A stretch of DNA of 64,000 nucleotides, from the NCBI RefSeq assembly GCF_033115175.1, contig NC_084847.1:51717612-51781611 (forward strand). Direction: 5' to 3'. Positions 1 to 12,900 of this stretch are shown here, one piece after another (position 1 is the first letter of the stretch; every line of letters begins with the position of its first letter). The notes beneath the pieces were generated by a model. That model was given only the letters and a program-made list of their open reading frames with translations, made no database searches and was not told the DNA's origin. Source of the stretch: Lepus europaeus (lineage: Eukaryota; Chordata; Mammalia; Lagomorpha; Leporidae). Made by a program: the position numbers and the translations under genes.

Positions 1-152
1 GCACCTGGCTCCTGCCATCGGAACAGCGCGGTGCGCCGGCCGCAGCGCGCTACCGCAGCGGCCATTGGAGGGTGAACCAACGGCAAAAGGAAGACCTTTC
101 TCTCTGTCTCTCTCTCACTGTCCACTCTGCCTGTCAAAAAAAAAAAAAAAAG
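1..152 (+). mobile_element. CSINE fragment (window edge)
   Basis: 3' half of a poly(A)-tailed subtype copy (GGTGAACCAACGGCAAAAGG, CTGTC then A-run), cut by the window start. Confidence 0.95.
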
Positions 153-342
153 AGAACAAAGCGTGACTTGGTGAACACGGTTTTCGAGGACAGGGAACAT
201 AAAGGTTTCCTTTGACAATTTCAGGGCCCACACACGAATGGATGCACACACGTGTGTAGGATGTCTAAGAACGCAGAGTTCCAGGGGATCCGCTCATCCA
301 TCCATCCATTCGCTCCCAAGTCACATGGAAAGGGATCCACAC

Positions 343-568
343 GGGGCCGGCGCCGTGGCTCACTTGGTTAATCCTCCTCCTCCTGTGGCGCTGGCATCCC
401 ATATGGGTGCTGGGTTCTAGTCCCGGCTGCTCCTCTTCCAGGCCAGCTCTCTGCTGTGGCCTGGGAGGGCAGTGGAGGATGGCCCAAGTGCTTGGGCGCC
501 TGCACCCCATGGGAGACCAGGAGAAGCACCTGGCTCCTGGCTTAGGATCAGCGCAGCGCTGGCCTGGC
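343..568 (+). mobile_element. CSINE, 3'-truncated
   Basis: Head GGGGCCGGCGCCGTGGCTC through GGATCAGCGCAGCG; the tail is missing. Confidence 0.93.
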
Positions 569-1889
569 CTCCCACTCACCCATCTCAACCTGTGTTCCTT
601 CTCACATTGGCAGCCCTTCCCCCAAGGCCCCAGGCAACTCTGTCCCCTATTTGTATAAATCCTATCCCCCCAAAACGGCCCCCCCCCCACCATCAAGGCC
701 ATCATTCTGGTGGCCAGAGCTTATCATTCGTCCCAGCAGTCTGCCGGCCAGAGCGAGTGGCTTAGCCAGGGCTGGGCCATAGAACCCCAGGAAGACCTCT
801 CAGGGTAAGTACCAGAGCCCCGGGGACACCTGGTCATAGCCATGAGCAGGTGGGGGGTGTTGAGGGCCAGTGCGCCCCTGGCGGGAAGAAGGCCTCTGCC
901 TGGAGAGCATGGCTGGCCGGGGCCACAGCTGGACCTGGAGGGGACTCAGAAAACTTCCACGGAGAGAGGGGTGTCCCCAACACAGTCCTCATGCCTGGCC
1001 TTTTGGACACCTGAGCTCTGGGAGCGACTGGCCGGACAGGTGTGCCCAAGAACCGTCCACTCTCTTGGTGGTGTGCAAATGGGGCAGGATCACCTTGGCA
1101 CTGTGCCACGGCACGCAGGGCTCAGGCCTCCAGGTTTGTCCACATCCGTTTCCCACCGGGCACTTGCAACACCAGCTCCTGGCTACTTCCTGTCCCTTAC
1201 GGGATGCGTCACCATCACTGGGGCCAACTCCGCTTCCCCACCCCCAGCCCTTCTTCCGCTTTGCATCTCTTGCCAGGAGGCACCTTTGGCCTCACACCGG
1301 GCAGCACTGGGTTGTAGCCAGTCCGATGGCAGAAACCAGCCTGGTTCCGCCAGTCCTTTCCTAGCCGCGCCTTGCCCTGAGCCTTGATGCGACAGCCGAC
1401 ATGAGCTGCTTCTGCCCTCAGTAGTCACACCGGATCTGAAGGCAGCAGGCTTTGTGTTCACCTCCAGGGTGGGGAGGGAGCAGCCCCGGCCTGATTCCCC
1501 AGATTGCAGGGAGAGACCTGGCCTTCTAGATACAGGAGCCAACTGGCCACCTAGGCGCTTGCTCTGTGATCATTGGCACGGTCAGTGCTGTGATCTGAGT
1601 AGTGCCCTCCCCCCATCTCATGCAAGGGTTTAAGCCCCAAGTCCTCTGTTAATGGCACTATGAGGGCGGAACTTAATCCATGCTGGTGTTTAGCTTAGTA
1701 CGGAGCCCGCTAGGTGGCGCCCAGTGAGGCCGATGGCCATGCAACAACACAGCTAGAGGGGCCCTTCCAAGCTCCCTGGGGCCATGCTGTTTGGATTGCA
1801 GCTAAGTCAACCTCTTATCTAGTTAGCCTGCCCTCGGGCATTTCGTTATAGTCCTGAAAAGCTGCCAATGGGACAGGGCCCCTCTCCAA

Positions 1890-2166
1890 GGGGCTGGAAC
1901 TGCAGCCAGGCGAGGCGTGTTGTATCAGAGTGCGGGTTCCAGTCCCAGCTGCTCCACTTCCCATCCAGCTTCCCGCTAATGTGCCTGGGAAGGCAGCAGA
2001 AGATGGCCCAGGTGCTAGGGCCCCTGCCACCCACATGGGAGACGTGGAGGGTGTTCCAGGCTCCTGGCTTTGGCCTGGTTCAGCCCCAGCCATTTGCGAG
2101 GAGTGAACCAGTGGATGGAAGTGTGCTAGCCAGTCATCTCTCTGTGTGCCATTTAGCCTTTCAATT

Positions 2167-2198
<32 letters not shown>
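1890..2198 (+). mobile_element. CSINE, full length
   Basis: Diverged copy with the CCACTTCCCATCCAGC core and AATTAAATCTT plus A25 tail. It sits about 120 bp below the HIP1 cleavage site. Confidence 0.93.
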
Positions 2199-2340
2199 GC
2201 ACAAGCAAATGTTTCTACAATCTGTTCCCCCAGGTGCAGAGCTACGGGGACCACATGAACTTGGGGACATAAATGCAAGTTTTCAGATTCTCTCTGGTTG
2301 GCTGACGACCACAACTCTTCTCCACTGCCAGGCTGAAATA

Positions 2341-2346
2341 TTTATT
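2341..2346 (-). terminator. HIP1: Polyadenylation signal AATAAA (HIP1)
   Basis: Minus-strand AATAAA in the context TTCAAATAAATATTTCAGCC, with a GU-rich stretch (GTTGTGGTCGT) about 25-35 nt downstream. The expected cleavage site is near 2316-2326. It is the only AATAAA I saw on this strand within the 3'UTR. Confidence 0.7.
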
Positions 2347-3749
2347 TGAAAAAAACAAAAACAAAAACACAAACAAAACGGGAAACACAGATACACTGTA
2401 TTGTACAAAGAGGGGTCCAGAGAGCGTAACAAAAGTATTGTTGGAAGAAAAACAAAGACCAGTGGCTACCTGTCCTGGGCAGGCGAGCACTCGGTGACAA
2501 TTGAAGTTCATGGGAACTATCCTAATGCAAGTGGGAGGAGAGGTTACAAATGGAAGAAAAACAAACCAATCCCAACCCTGCAAACCTCAGCGCGAAAGTC
2601 TGTGGGTAAGTTTGAGACGTGCGCATCACCACCGAGATGGAACCGAACCCCTCGCTCTGTCCCCATGGGTGGTAACCGGGTTCATTTAGGGCCTTCAAAC
2701 CTGAGGTAGTTGAGGGTCACCTGCAAAACACATTCTGGAAGGATCCACTCAGAATGGGACCCGATGGTGTCCACCCGCGGCGCTGTGGCTCCTGGGGCGG
2801 GTGGAGGCTGGTCCCATGTCTGCTGTGGCCCTGGGCGATGGAGGAGCAGACCCGCCTCCGGCTGGGAGTGGTGGCTTTCTATGCTACGGGTGGTGCAGTC
2901 TCTGGGGGGCCAAGGATGGCAGAGAAAGACCACTGCCATCCTGGCAGGAAGGCCAGCCCAGGGGCTGAAGGCTGTCCTTGGCGGGGGAGGGGGGCTTCCA
3001 GAGACTTGGAGAGGTCGCAGCAGGTGGCAGGGCGTCTACCAAATGTTACCACCGTCATCAGCCAGCTCCTCCATCCTGGAGCCGAGAGACCAAAGCGCGG
3101 GGACCCGAGCCGCACGACACGGCCGCTGTCAGCCCAGCGCTACCTGGTACAAACCTCGCTGTCTGACTTGGTAGCCGAAACAATTGCAAGAAAGATGTGC
3201 TCTGGACAGTGTGCGTGGGTCTTCCAGCCTCTGGGGTTGGGCCTTGTGATTCAGGAGCGAGCCTCGAGCCACCGCTGGCGGCAGCAGCATCAGCAATCTA
3301 AATTATCTGCTTTCAACGCCTCGCTTGGATACAAAACGACCCACAAAGGTAGGTCTCGTATTGTTTTTTTTTTTCCCCTTGCTATTTACACAGATATGCT
3401 TATTCTAACAGGATTAGAACACTGTATTACAAAATTAAATAACATGTGTTTCAAGCGTATTCATTCCCAAGGTGTAATTCTGTGGCCGCCCTGTCTTGTC
3501 CTGACCCACGCACGCTTCGGTCCCCAAAGGAAGAGACCCGTGGATACTTTTGTCACTGCTGGCGCCCAGAGACTCGTCAGCCCAGCTGTGTGAGGTTCGT
3601 TTTTTAGCGTTGAGACGCCACTTCCTGTTTCAATCCAAGGCAGTACACGCCGACACTCACACAGTCTGTTTTAGACTAGCCGAGGCCCGGCTCTTGGATT
3701 CTGGTTCAAGAATGGAGCGGTTTTCACGCTTGGCTGGCGCCGAGGTAAC

Positions 3750-3761
3750 CACGTGACGTCA
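3750..3761. promoter_or_regulatory. Overlapping E-box and CRE palindromes
   Basis: CACGTGACGTCA combines an E-box (CACGTG, 3750-3755) and a perfect CRE (TGACGTCA, 3754-3761) that overlap by two bases. It lies in the CpG-rich part of the HIP1 3'UTR. Function is unknown; it may be a chance occurrence. Confidence 0.3.
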
Positions 3762-5475
3762 GATGGCCGTTGCCTTGCGTGGCGCTGCCTTGGTGCGCGC
3801 TCCTGTCTGAGTGCCTTCTTGGCTGTTCCATCACTCAGGCTGAGCCCAGGGAGGTTTACGAAATTATCATGGCTTCTTTTAGAGGGAGTGTTATCCTCTG
3901 GAGACTGCCGTCTGGTTACGATCGAACACATCAGATAGCCTTCCCCGCCCCTGGCGACGTGGACACGCGACTCTGAGCGGCCACGACCCCCAGGATGGGC
4001 GTGATTGGCACAGCCGAGTCAAGGCTGCCACACACTGCTCCCCGGGACGGACGAACGCGGAGTGCGAAGGCTGCCCGGCGTGCACCTTGGACACCTTCGT
4101 GGCCTGGCCCGGAGGTTCCTGGGCCTGAGTACGGGAATCAGAGTTCCTGGGAGAGAGTTTTGTGAGTGTCCCACTTAGAAAATGCAGAGGAAGAGTGGGG
4201 CGGGGGAGGGAGTTGGTTCACAGTGATCAGACAGAAGTCTCACAACCTGTCGCGAGGCGAAGCTGAGCACTGTTCCTTGGGACAGGTCCTGGGAAGCTGG
4301 CTACGACCTAGGAGCTGCTACAGAGAAGGAAGACGTTGTTTTTCTTTTTTCTTTTTTCTTTTTTTTTTTTTTTCTGAGCTCAGAAGGGCACTTAAATTGT
4401 TGGGGTCCGTTTGGGAGAGGAAAAGTGCTGGCCGGCCGCCTGCCTGGAGGAGGCTGCTCCTGTTGCCCTCATCCTGTCCTGGGACGGCGGGCTGGAAGCA
4501 GTCGGAGCAGTGGTTCCCCCGCCTCGAGTTCCCAATCCAAACGCTCCAAGGAAGCCGCGTGCTCTGGGGGGTGGGCTGGGTGGAGGTGCAGGCCAGCAAC
4601 AGTCCAGGAGCGGCATCTCGGGCCTCGTTTGGGAGCCCTGCGGACGATGTCACAGGGCAGGGCAGCAGTGCAAACCTTCACAAGGCCACACCTGAGATCC
4701 CGAGGGCTCCCAGAGTCCTCGCTGCTCCCCGGAAGTTAGGAATAAATATGACAGGGCCCAGCCCCGCGCTGGGGGTACTCCTGACGCGGGCAGGGCTGTC
4801 TGACCGTCGGGGTCTAGCCAACGGGTAGAACGTGGAACTGTTCAGAGGGTGCCGTGGCAGACATGTGGCCGAGGAAGTGGCCCGGCTCCCTCCAAAGGCC
4901 CTGCTGGGCGGGCCGGGGCACGGACTAGCTCCGGAGCGGGGGGAGCTGCGCTGCCACCCTTGGCCGCTCCGTTCAAGCACACGTGGGAAGGTTTTGGGGC
5001 CCCCCAGGAGCTGGCCCCCGAAGGCCTGGGCCGTGTGCACGGCTCCATCCACTCGTCCTGGGACCCTGTCACCCGCGAGGCTGGACAGAGGCTTTCGGCT
5101 GGGGTACGGCTTTAGGGACCAAAGGCACGCGCTCTGTTTCTGCCTCTGTCGCCGACCCTGGCGAGCGGCCTGGGCTGCCTAGCGCATGCTCAGCAGGACA
5201 CCCAGCGAGGAGGAGGCTGGGGTGGAGCACCAAGGTGACGCCCGAGCAGCACCATGGCTGTGAGTGCCGTGGCGTGGGGGCCCCTAGGCAACCCGGAGCG
5301 CCCGGGGTGCGGGTGGGGGGCCATCGCCATGGCGTTCGCAGCCTGGACACTCCTGCCATTGCCGGCAGCACAGACCCAGTGCAGCGTCCTGGGCTGGAAT
5401 ACCCACCAGCCCTCGGACATGCACGAGTTTGTGCCTGGATGAAACGGAAAAGGCTGATAAGAATTAAAAAAAAAT

Positions 5476-5497
5476 CACACACACACACACACACACA
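5476..5497. repeat. (CA)11 microsatellite in the 3'UTR
   Basis: Eleven CA units on the plus strand, so (UG)11 in the HIP1 mRNA, followed in the mRNA by a U-rich stretch. Confidence 0.95.
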
Positions 5498-5864
5498 AAA
5501 GGAAAGGCGTGAGCTCTCCCCTTGCCACGCTGGCCACCTGCGGAGGCGCCCCAGAGGGAGGCCGCCGACCACTGCGGGGTTCGACCAGAGAGGCGCTGGC
5601 TGCCCGGGAGCCGCATGTGCCCGCCTCTTTGGACCTGGGCTTGCTCCCCGGCTTGCACAGGCCGGCCCGGACACTCGGGACTCGGGTGGGTGGCAGGTTC
5701 GCACAGAGGGGGTGCCAGGGTGCGGGGCGCCTTTGCAAGGGGCGGGCCCACAGCACTGGGCAGCGGGGGTGTCCAGGGGTTGGGGTCTGTGGCGGGGGCA
5801 ATGACACACGCACAGAAGGGTCACGAGGATTTACACTCTGACGTTACGGGGCGCTGGGCGGGCT

Positions 5865-5917
5865 CTAGTCTTTCTCGGTCGCTGCTTCCTGCGGGGTAGG
5901 TGGAGACGCTTCTGTTC
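5865..5917 (-). CDS. HIP1: HIP1 exon 31, coding part
   Basis: 53 bp including TAG at 5865-5867: G|GA then TEASPPTPQEAATEKD and stop (about residues 1021-1037). Human ends TEASPPTLQEVVTEKE from memory, so the tail is recognisable but diverging. Acceptor ttttag. The exon continues as the 3'UTR. Confidence 0.95.
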
Positions 5918-6949
5918 CTAAAACGACAACGACGGTTTACGTGGCGCGGCGCTGCCTGCGCGCACGCATGTGCTCGGCTGAACCCCAGAAACTGCCCTGC
6001 CTGGGGCTCTCAGCCACACGATCGTCACAACCGCGGCGTCACCCGGACACCCCGCTGCTGTGTCTAGGAGGAGCAGAACCCAGCTAAGGCGGCTGCCACA
6101 GTCGGCCAGGGTAGACACGAGTCAAGAATCTTTGGGCACGTGCCACCTCTGGCTGACTGATGGCAGAATATGGGCGGGGCAGGCGGGACAGCCCCTCCAC
6201 TCCGCGTCTCCTCCTGTAGACATTCCTATTGGCTCAAGACAGGTTCAACCTTGTAATTCACCTGCCTGAGCGCCAGTCATTCATGACAAACTCCCGCCTC
6301 CCGGGGAGTCACCCAGGGAGTGAGTCCGTCCCACGATGGCTGGGTCTCACGGGTGACGACAGCAGCTTTCGCCTCACACACATCTACCCATCCTCAGTTA
6401 CCCTCAGTACCGGGCGGGCCCGGCCCCGCGGGGTCAGCTCACCTTCTTCCCAGCCCTCGGCGACACCTGCAAGTTCATAGTGCTTTTTCCGAAGCTCTCC
6501 CAGCTTCTGACGCTCCTTCTGCAGGTCATTCTCCAGCTCCAGCACCCTGACCTGTGCCGAGAGAAGGCAGGGTTTCCGTGGCACCCCCAGTCCTCGCTCT
6601 GTTCTGCCCCGCCCTCTCTGGTCGTCTCATCCATCCACCTGTGCCAGCGGCTCCCAGCCTTTGCCGCTGACAACTTCCACTGGGAATGAATGATGCCTTT
6701 ACAAACCGATGGCCAAGGTCCTGTTCACGTGATGAAGTTACTGCAGACGACTCTAGCGCTTAGCTTACCCACGTGGTGGGTTCCAGGCTAGCGGGAACCC
6801 CTCTCCTTCCATCCCAGGACCCCGAAAGTCCAGACAGGAGGCCTCTCTACGGACAGCCTTACTAAAGGAAGAGGTGGTTCTTGGGTTAGCCCTGTGCTTC
6901 ACCAAGTTAATCAATTAACTAGTTGAAATATTTATTTACTTATTTGAAA

Positions 6950-6998
<49 letters not shown>

Positions 6999-9900
6999 AC
7001 TCTTCCATCTACTGGTTCACTCCCCAAATGGCTACAACAGCCGAGGCTGGGCCAGGCCCAAGTCATCTGGCTCTCCCACGTGGGTGGCAGGGGCCCAAGC
7101 ACTCAACCTCATCCAGGTGTGTTAGCAGGGAGCTGGATTGGGAAGTGGAGTAGCTGGCACTCTGATGTGGGATGCCAGTCCAAGTGGCGGCTTAACTCAC
7201 TGAGCCGCGGTGAGTTAAGTTTATAATTTATTTGTTAACTTAATATCTGCTGAGCGTTCAGCATGTCCCGGAACGTCTGTTCCAGGTGCTGGAGACACAG
7301 GGGCGACACGCTTACCGTGCAGGGGACAAGACATAACCGAACGAGCAAAGTTCAGACTGTAAGGAAAACGACACACGGAGGGGTGTGGCTGACTAAGGGG
7401 GCCAGCAAAGGCCTCGCTCAGGAAGTCACTTTAGGACTGGCACCTGGATGGTGGATATGGTTTGAACAGGATTTGGCTCTCGAACTCAGGGGAATATGAA
7501 AACCCTGAGTCGTAAGTTAACAGTACCGAGAAGATGAGAAACTATTCATGTGTGCTATCTGGGAGGCGGGCCTGGGGGAGGTCCCGAGATCACGAGGGCG
7601 GGCCCTTGGAAGGCGGTTCCTGTGCAAAAGGGGTGGTTACCAAAGCCTGGATCACCAGGTGGGGTGGGAATATTTTTTTCGTCTTGTCAGTATTCCCCAA
7701 ATCATCCAGCCAAGCCTCTGGCCCCGCCCTCCCAAGGTCAAACTTGAACTTGAGCCTCCAGAAAGGGTGAGCTGCACAAATCCTCTCTCTTCCTAGCTTT
7801 AGCTGCTCAGGCATTTTGTCATAGTAACAAAAAGGTGACCAATAACGGTGACGGTGGTCCAAGGAGCTCAGCCCCTTGGAGAACTGCGTACGGCTCTCTC
7901 CAGAGAGACCGGGAGGGACAAAGGCTGTGAGGGCAATGCACGGGCAAGACGGACGGTGTCACGCGTGGGACGAGAAAGCTGCCAGGGGTCATGAGATGAA
8001 GCCAGGGGTGTTGCACCCAGGCCCACGGGTCGGGGTCAGGGAGGAGATAGACACAGGCTGGGGACAAGGACTTGGTACCAATTCTTCCCAGAGGGATGGG
8101 GTTTCAAGCCAACAGGATCTCGGGGACGTGTCTGGCGCCGTGGTTATGTTCCGTGTCCTCAAGCCCTATTCAAGTCCTGGCTCCCTCCACTGCCAGTCCA
8201 GCTTCCCACACCCTGGGAGGCAGCAGGTGATGGCTCAGGTCCTTTGGTCCCTGCCACCCACTTGGGGAGACCTGGATGGAGCTCCTGGTTCCTGGCTTCC
8301 GCCCAGCCCGGCATAGGCTACTGAGGACACTTAGGGGAGTGGACAAGCACAGGGAAGAAGATCTCTTTTCTCTCTTCTCTCTGTCTCTGCCTTTGAAACA
8401 TAAATAGTGAACGGCATTTGCAGACTTCTAGGACATCCCTGGTGGCATTTAGAGGAAGGACAGTCTCAACTTCAGTCCTGGGCAAGGGTTGAGTCCAGTC
8501 CTGGGCTGGTGGGTGCACCTGTGTTCATGCCCCTCCACCCCAAGAGTCCGTCTCTCCCCCTGGTCTCCCTCCAGGGGAGTAACACTGGGGGTCCCTGTCT
8601 CAGCACTAGGGACCACCTAGATTCAGAGCTGAGCTTCTCACCTGGGAATCCATCTCCTGGCGTTTGATCTGGGTCAGTGTCATGCTTGAGAAGTCCATAC
8701 TGTCTGCAAGGACAGAAAACAGAAAGGCTTGGAGAAAAACATCCGTGGCTGACGCAGACTCGAGAGGCGGCCGACGCGGACGCCGATGCCAAGGCCGTGC
8801 ATGGAAAAGGAACCGAGGGCCCCGGGCAGGAAGGAAGCGTGAAGGGCTCACGGTGGGCCCTGGAGCGCACCTGTCTCCTCGATCTGTGATTTGCCCGAAA
8901 TAGTTGAGGCCACGACCCCGGCGGTGGCCTGGCTCACTCCTCGAGACGCCTGCTGCAGCTGGGCTAGGTTGGGGCTGTCCTTATCGGCTTTCACCTGCCA
9001 TGACAGAGTAGACTTAGGTTCATTCCGCATCTAAGGGTGGCAGCAAGGACAGAGCCGCGGCGCTGGGTCTGATGGTTCTTAAACACCCGATCCACATCAT
9101 CACCCACCAATGTCTTGCAAACGGCTGCCTATGGGGTCAGCTCCTGGCACGTCTATAACATAAACAAACGTTCCTGGCCCATCCGCTCGGTGGGCCCCAG
9201 GCGCTGGCGTTGTCACCGATTCGGATCACCTGCTCTAGTTGTGGAAACCCATTTGGGACCATAAGAGATAAGGAGTCTTAAAGAGCCCTCGCTGGGATCT
9301 GAGCTGGCTACAGGTGTGGCGAGACCAGTGGCTGAGGGGCGCCGGGTGGGGGCGGGGGGCAGTGTTCAATTCCAAGACGAAGGAGGGAGGGGCAGACGCT
9401 GGTTGTGGAATGGGAGCCAAGCCAGGTGACCTGGTTCCACCCCTCCTTGAATGTCTGTCGGGGCTGCTAATCAGGTGCTGGTGTGGCTGGGACCCTCGCG
9501 TGGGGAGCTGGGGACGGGGGCTCTTTGGCGACAGACCAGATGCCTTTAATGGAGAACAGCATGGGAGTCTGGGGAGGCACGATTTGTGTGTGGGACCCCA
9601 ACACCCTGACTGTTGAGGCCAGCTGCACTGTGCAGATGGTCCCTAGGCTCCAGGGGTCGAGCCACGGGGTCCTACCTTGGATGCAGCCACCAGCTGGGCT
9701 GTGCTGGCAGCAATTTCGCGCGAACACACCATGAGCTCCTCGAATTTCCCTCTGCCCTGCACCACCAGGTCAGCTGCGTCCCTGCCAGGAAAGAATGTGA
9801 CAAGGGCCAGGTCAGAGGCAGCCCAGGGCCCACCCGCTGCAGCCCCTCCCGTCGGCCCTGTCTAGACCAGAAGGGGACAATGCCAGCCCCACCCCTGTCA

Positions 9901-12900
9901 CTCCAGCTTCTCTGTGAAGCCTTCAGTCTTTACCAACCACAGCTGGTAACTTTCCAGGGGACTATGGCTCAAGGGAGTGGGACCGAGGGAGCGGACCGGG
10001 CGCCGTAGCCACTTACACCATGACGGTGGCTCCCCAGCCCACGGCTTTGGAGGCTGAGATGAGCCCTTCTGTCCAGCGAGAGTTCTTGGCATAAAATTCC
10101 TTAGGGGACGCAGTGCCCTGAGAGGGAAAAGGAAAGAAGGGTCAGCTTTTACCGCACACCTGATCTGGGTCCACCGCTTCGGTCGAAGCATCCTGGGTGG
10201 TCCTGGTGGTAACTCAGGGAGGGAACCAGTGGTCCCGTCCCATTGCTCAGGGGAGAAAACCAAGACCCAGGCCAGCACCGTGGCTTAACAGGCTAATCCT
10301 CCGCCTTGCGGTGCTGGCACACCGGGTTCTAGTCCCGGTTGGGGCGTCGGATTCTATCCCGGTTGCCCCTCTTCCAGGCCAGCTCTCTGCTGTGGCCCGG
10401 GAGTACAGTGGAGGATGGCCCAAGTGTTTGGGCCCTGCACCCGCATGGGAGACCAGGAGAAGCACCTGGCTCCTGGCTTCGGATCAGCACGATGTGCCAG
10501 CCATGGCAGCCATTGGAGGGTGAACCAACGGCAAAAAGGAAGACCTTTCTCTCTATCTCTCTCCCTCACTATCCACTCTGCCTGTCAAAAAAAAAAAAGA
10601 AAGAAAAGAAAAGAAAACCAAGACCCAGAGAGGCGACTCTGCTTCCCCCGGGGGCCACTGCACACTGCCAGTCCTGGGCACGTCTACTCTACCTCAATCT
10701 TCCTACTGTAAGTCCCCTACTTCTGTGGACTCAACAAACCACTGCTCAGAGTTAGTGGGGTGGGAATATTTTTTTCCTCCTGTCAGTAATCCCTAAATCA
10801 TACAGTAGGGGCAGCTGCTTCCATAGCACTGACACAGTATTTGGCCTAAGTCACGTAGAGAGGATTTGAAGTTTACGGGAGGGGACGGGTAATGTTGGGC
10901 AGCAAACTAAGTCGCTGCTTACGATGCTGACATCCAGCCTTGGGGCGCTGGTTCGAGTCCCTGCTGCTCCACTTCCGATCCAGTTCCCTGCTAATGGGCC
11001 TGGGAAAGCAGTGGAGGTTAGCCCAAATACCTGGGCCCCTGCAACCCATGAGGGAGACCCACATGGCGATCCTGGCTCCTGGCTTCAGCCTGGCCCAACC
11101 CTGGCCATTGTGGCCATTTTGGGCGAGTGAATCAGTGGATGGAAGATCTCTCTCTCTCTCTGTCTGTCATTCTCCCCTTCGTAAATAAATAAATCTTAAA
11201 AACAGAAGTTATGGAAGGGAGCGTATAGATTATGTGCAAATATTATGCCATTTTAAATAAGCAACTTGGCATTTGCGTGTGTGTGTGGGGGGTGGCGGGG
11301 GGGGTGTCCTGGCACTAATCCACAGTGGGTTTCAAGGGGAACTGAGATATCAGAACTCAACACACTCAGCGATGAGTCAGTTATGACTGGGGCGAGTCTA
11401 GCTGCTCTCCCCCATTTCCCAAAAGATGGGAGGTCAAGGTGAATAATTTACAAAGCATTACGTCTACTTGGAGTTCCAGAACATTCTCAGGCTTTGTTAG
11501 TGTCTGCCAGTGTGCCAGGCCCAGATGGATCAGGGGGCACCCCCAAAGCAGAAACGGCTGCTGGCTCCCTCCCTGGGCCCCTTTCTAGAGGGAGAGACAA
11601 ACTGGGCCAGGCAGGGACCAACAGCCCAGTGACAGCAGAGCTGGCTGTGAGAGACAGCAGGGAGCGGACTCAGATGGAAGGAGACATGGCCAGACTCCTG
11701 GGAAATGTTGGTCCCAGGCACACATGTCCATCTGCCCAGGTTCCAGAAGCCCTTGTTCCTCTCGGAGGGCCTGGACGTGCTGTGTAAGGAGGGTTCCCAG
11801 GGCCGGTGTTGTGGCGCAGCAAGTTAAGCAACCACCTGCCAAGCTGGTATCCTATGTGGGCACCGGTTCAAGTCCCAGCTGCTCCACTTCTGATCCAGCT
11901 CCCTGCTGATATGCCTGGGAAGGCAGTGGGAGGTGGTACGGAGTGCTTGGGCTCCTGTGGGAGTCCTGGATGGAGTGCCAGGCTCCTGGTTTTGTCCCGG
12001 CTCAGTCCTGGCCATTGTGGCCATTTTGGGGGGTGAACCAGTGGATGGAAGATCTCTCTCTCTCTCTCTCACTCTGTAAATCTGCCTTTCAAATAAATAA
12101 ATGTCTTTTTTTAAAAAAACCAAAAACCAAAACAAAACAAAACAAAAAAAACGAGGGTTCCCCAGCTGGGGTCACAGTGGAGACTCACTGGCCTGGGCCA
12201 CCCGACCCCTGGGCTGATGACCGATCATGGGAAGGGGTGGCAGTGCCGCTAGACCCCAGGAATCCCGGAGTCAGACCTGCGCTCCCCACCTGCGGGCCCA
12301 GCCTGTGTGCCTACCCGGCCGCTCTCTACGATCTCCCTCTGGAGGTCCTTGGAGGCCACAATCAGGACCTGAATGGCTTGCATCAGGCCGGTACAGGAGC
12401 CGAGGATCCTGGGAGAAGCAAAGCAGGGAGTCAGGGCCGGGGGCACGTGGGAGCCCCGAGGACAGCAGGGCAGGCGAAGCGACCTCACTGTCACCGCGAA
12501 TGCTGTCGCCCCGGGGCAGCTCAGTTCCCCTCTGACCCCCGAACGGGTTTGCAGAGCACAGTGCCCGGCCAGCGAGACTCATCCTGCCCACACGGGTGCC
12601 ACCGCCGCTCAGACCAACCTCTCGTTCACCTCCAGCTTCACGCCTGTGTCTCCTGCGCGGGATTTGCTTAGCATTTCCTGTTTTTTAAAAAAAGCACAGT
12701 TTTCCAAACGCACCTCCAGGACCGAGAAGCCGGTTCTGCTGTACCTCCCTGCGGAAGCTGGGGAACCTGAATCGGGGAGTCCCCAGGCAGGGAAGGGCTC
12801 TGGCCCCATCTCTGTGTAATGGGTGGTGACAGCAGGTGGGACAGGCTGTGCGCTCTTTCCACACCTGTTCACTTGGCACCTTGTGTGTGCGGAACCCTGA

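Larger units (their letters stand above)
1..2319. other. Intergenic DNA downstream of HIP1
   Basis: Past the HIP1 poly(A) site. Contains three CSINE copies and unique sequence at about 570-1888, where I see no conserved exon or RNA. Open frames here lack any recognisable domain. Confidence 0.7.
2320..5864 (-). other. HIP1: HIP1 3'UTR
   Basis: About 3.5 kb of the minus strand after the stop codon. The start (GTCAGAGTGTAAATCCTCGT region) and the stretch around 4150-4250 (CATTTTCTAAGTGGGACA region) resemble the human HIP1 3'UTR as I remember it. No SINE lies inside it, unlike nearly every intron. It is GC- and CpG-rich between about 3700 and 5860 and AT-richer toward the poly(A) end. It includes a (UG)11 tract in the transcript. 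Confidence 0.85.

Noticed and set aside
2754..3593. Plus-strand open frame of 279 codons
   Set aside because: Antisense to the HIP1 3'UTR; no domain, no promoter evidence, no homology recognised.
4166..4828. Plus-strand open frame of 220 codons
   Set aside because: Antisense within the 3'UTR, with a low-complexity run from a T-rich tract; no domain.
5069..5824. Minus-strand open frame of 251 codons just after the HIP1 stop
   Set aside because: Lies wholly in the 3'UTR, includes the (CA)n tract translation, and arises from high GC with few stops.
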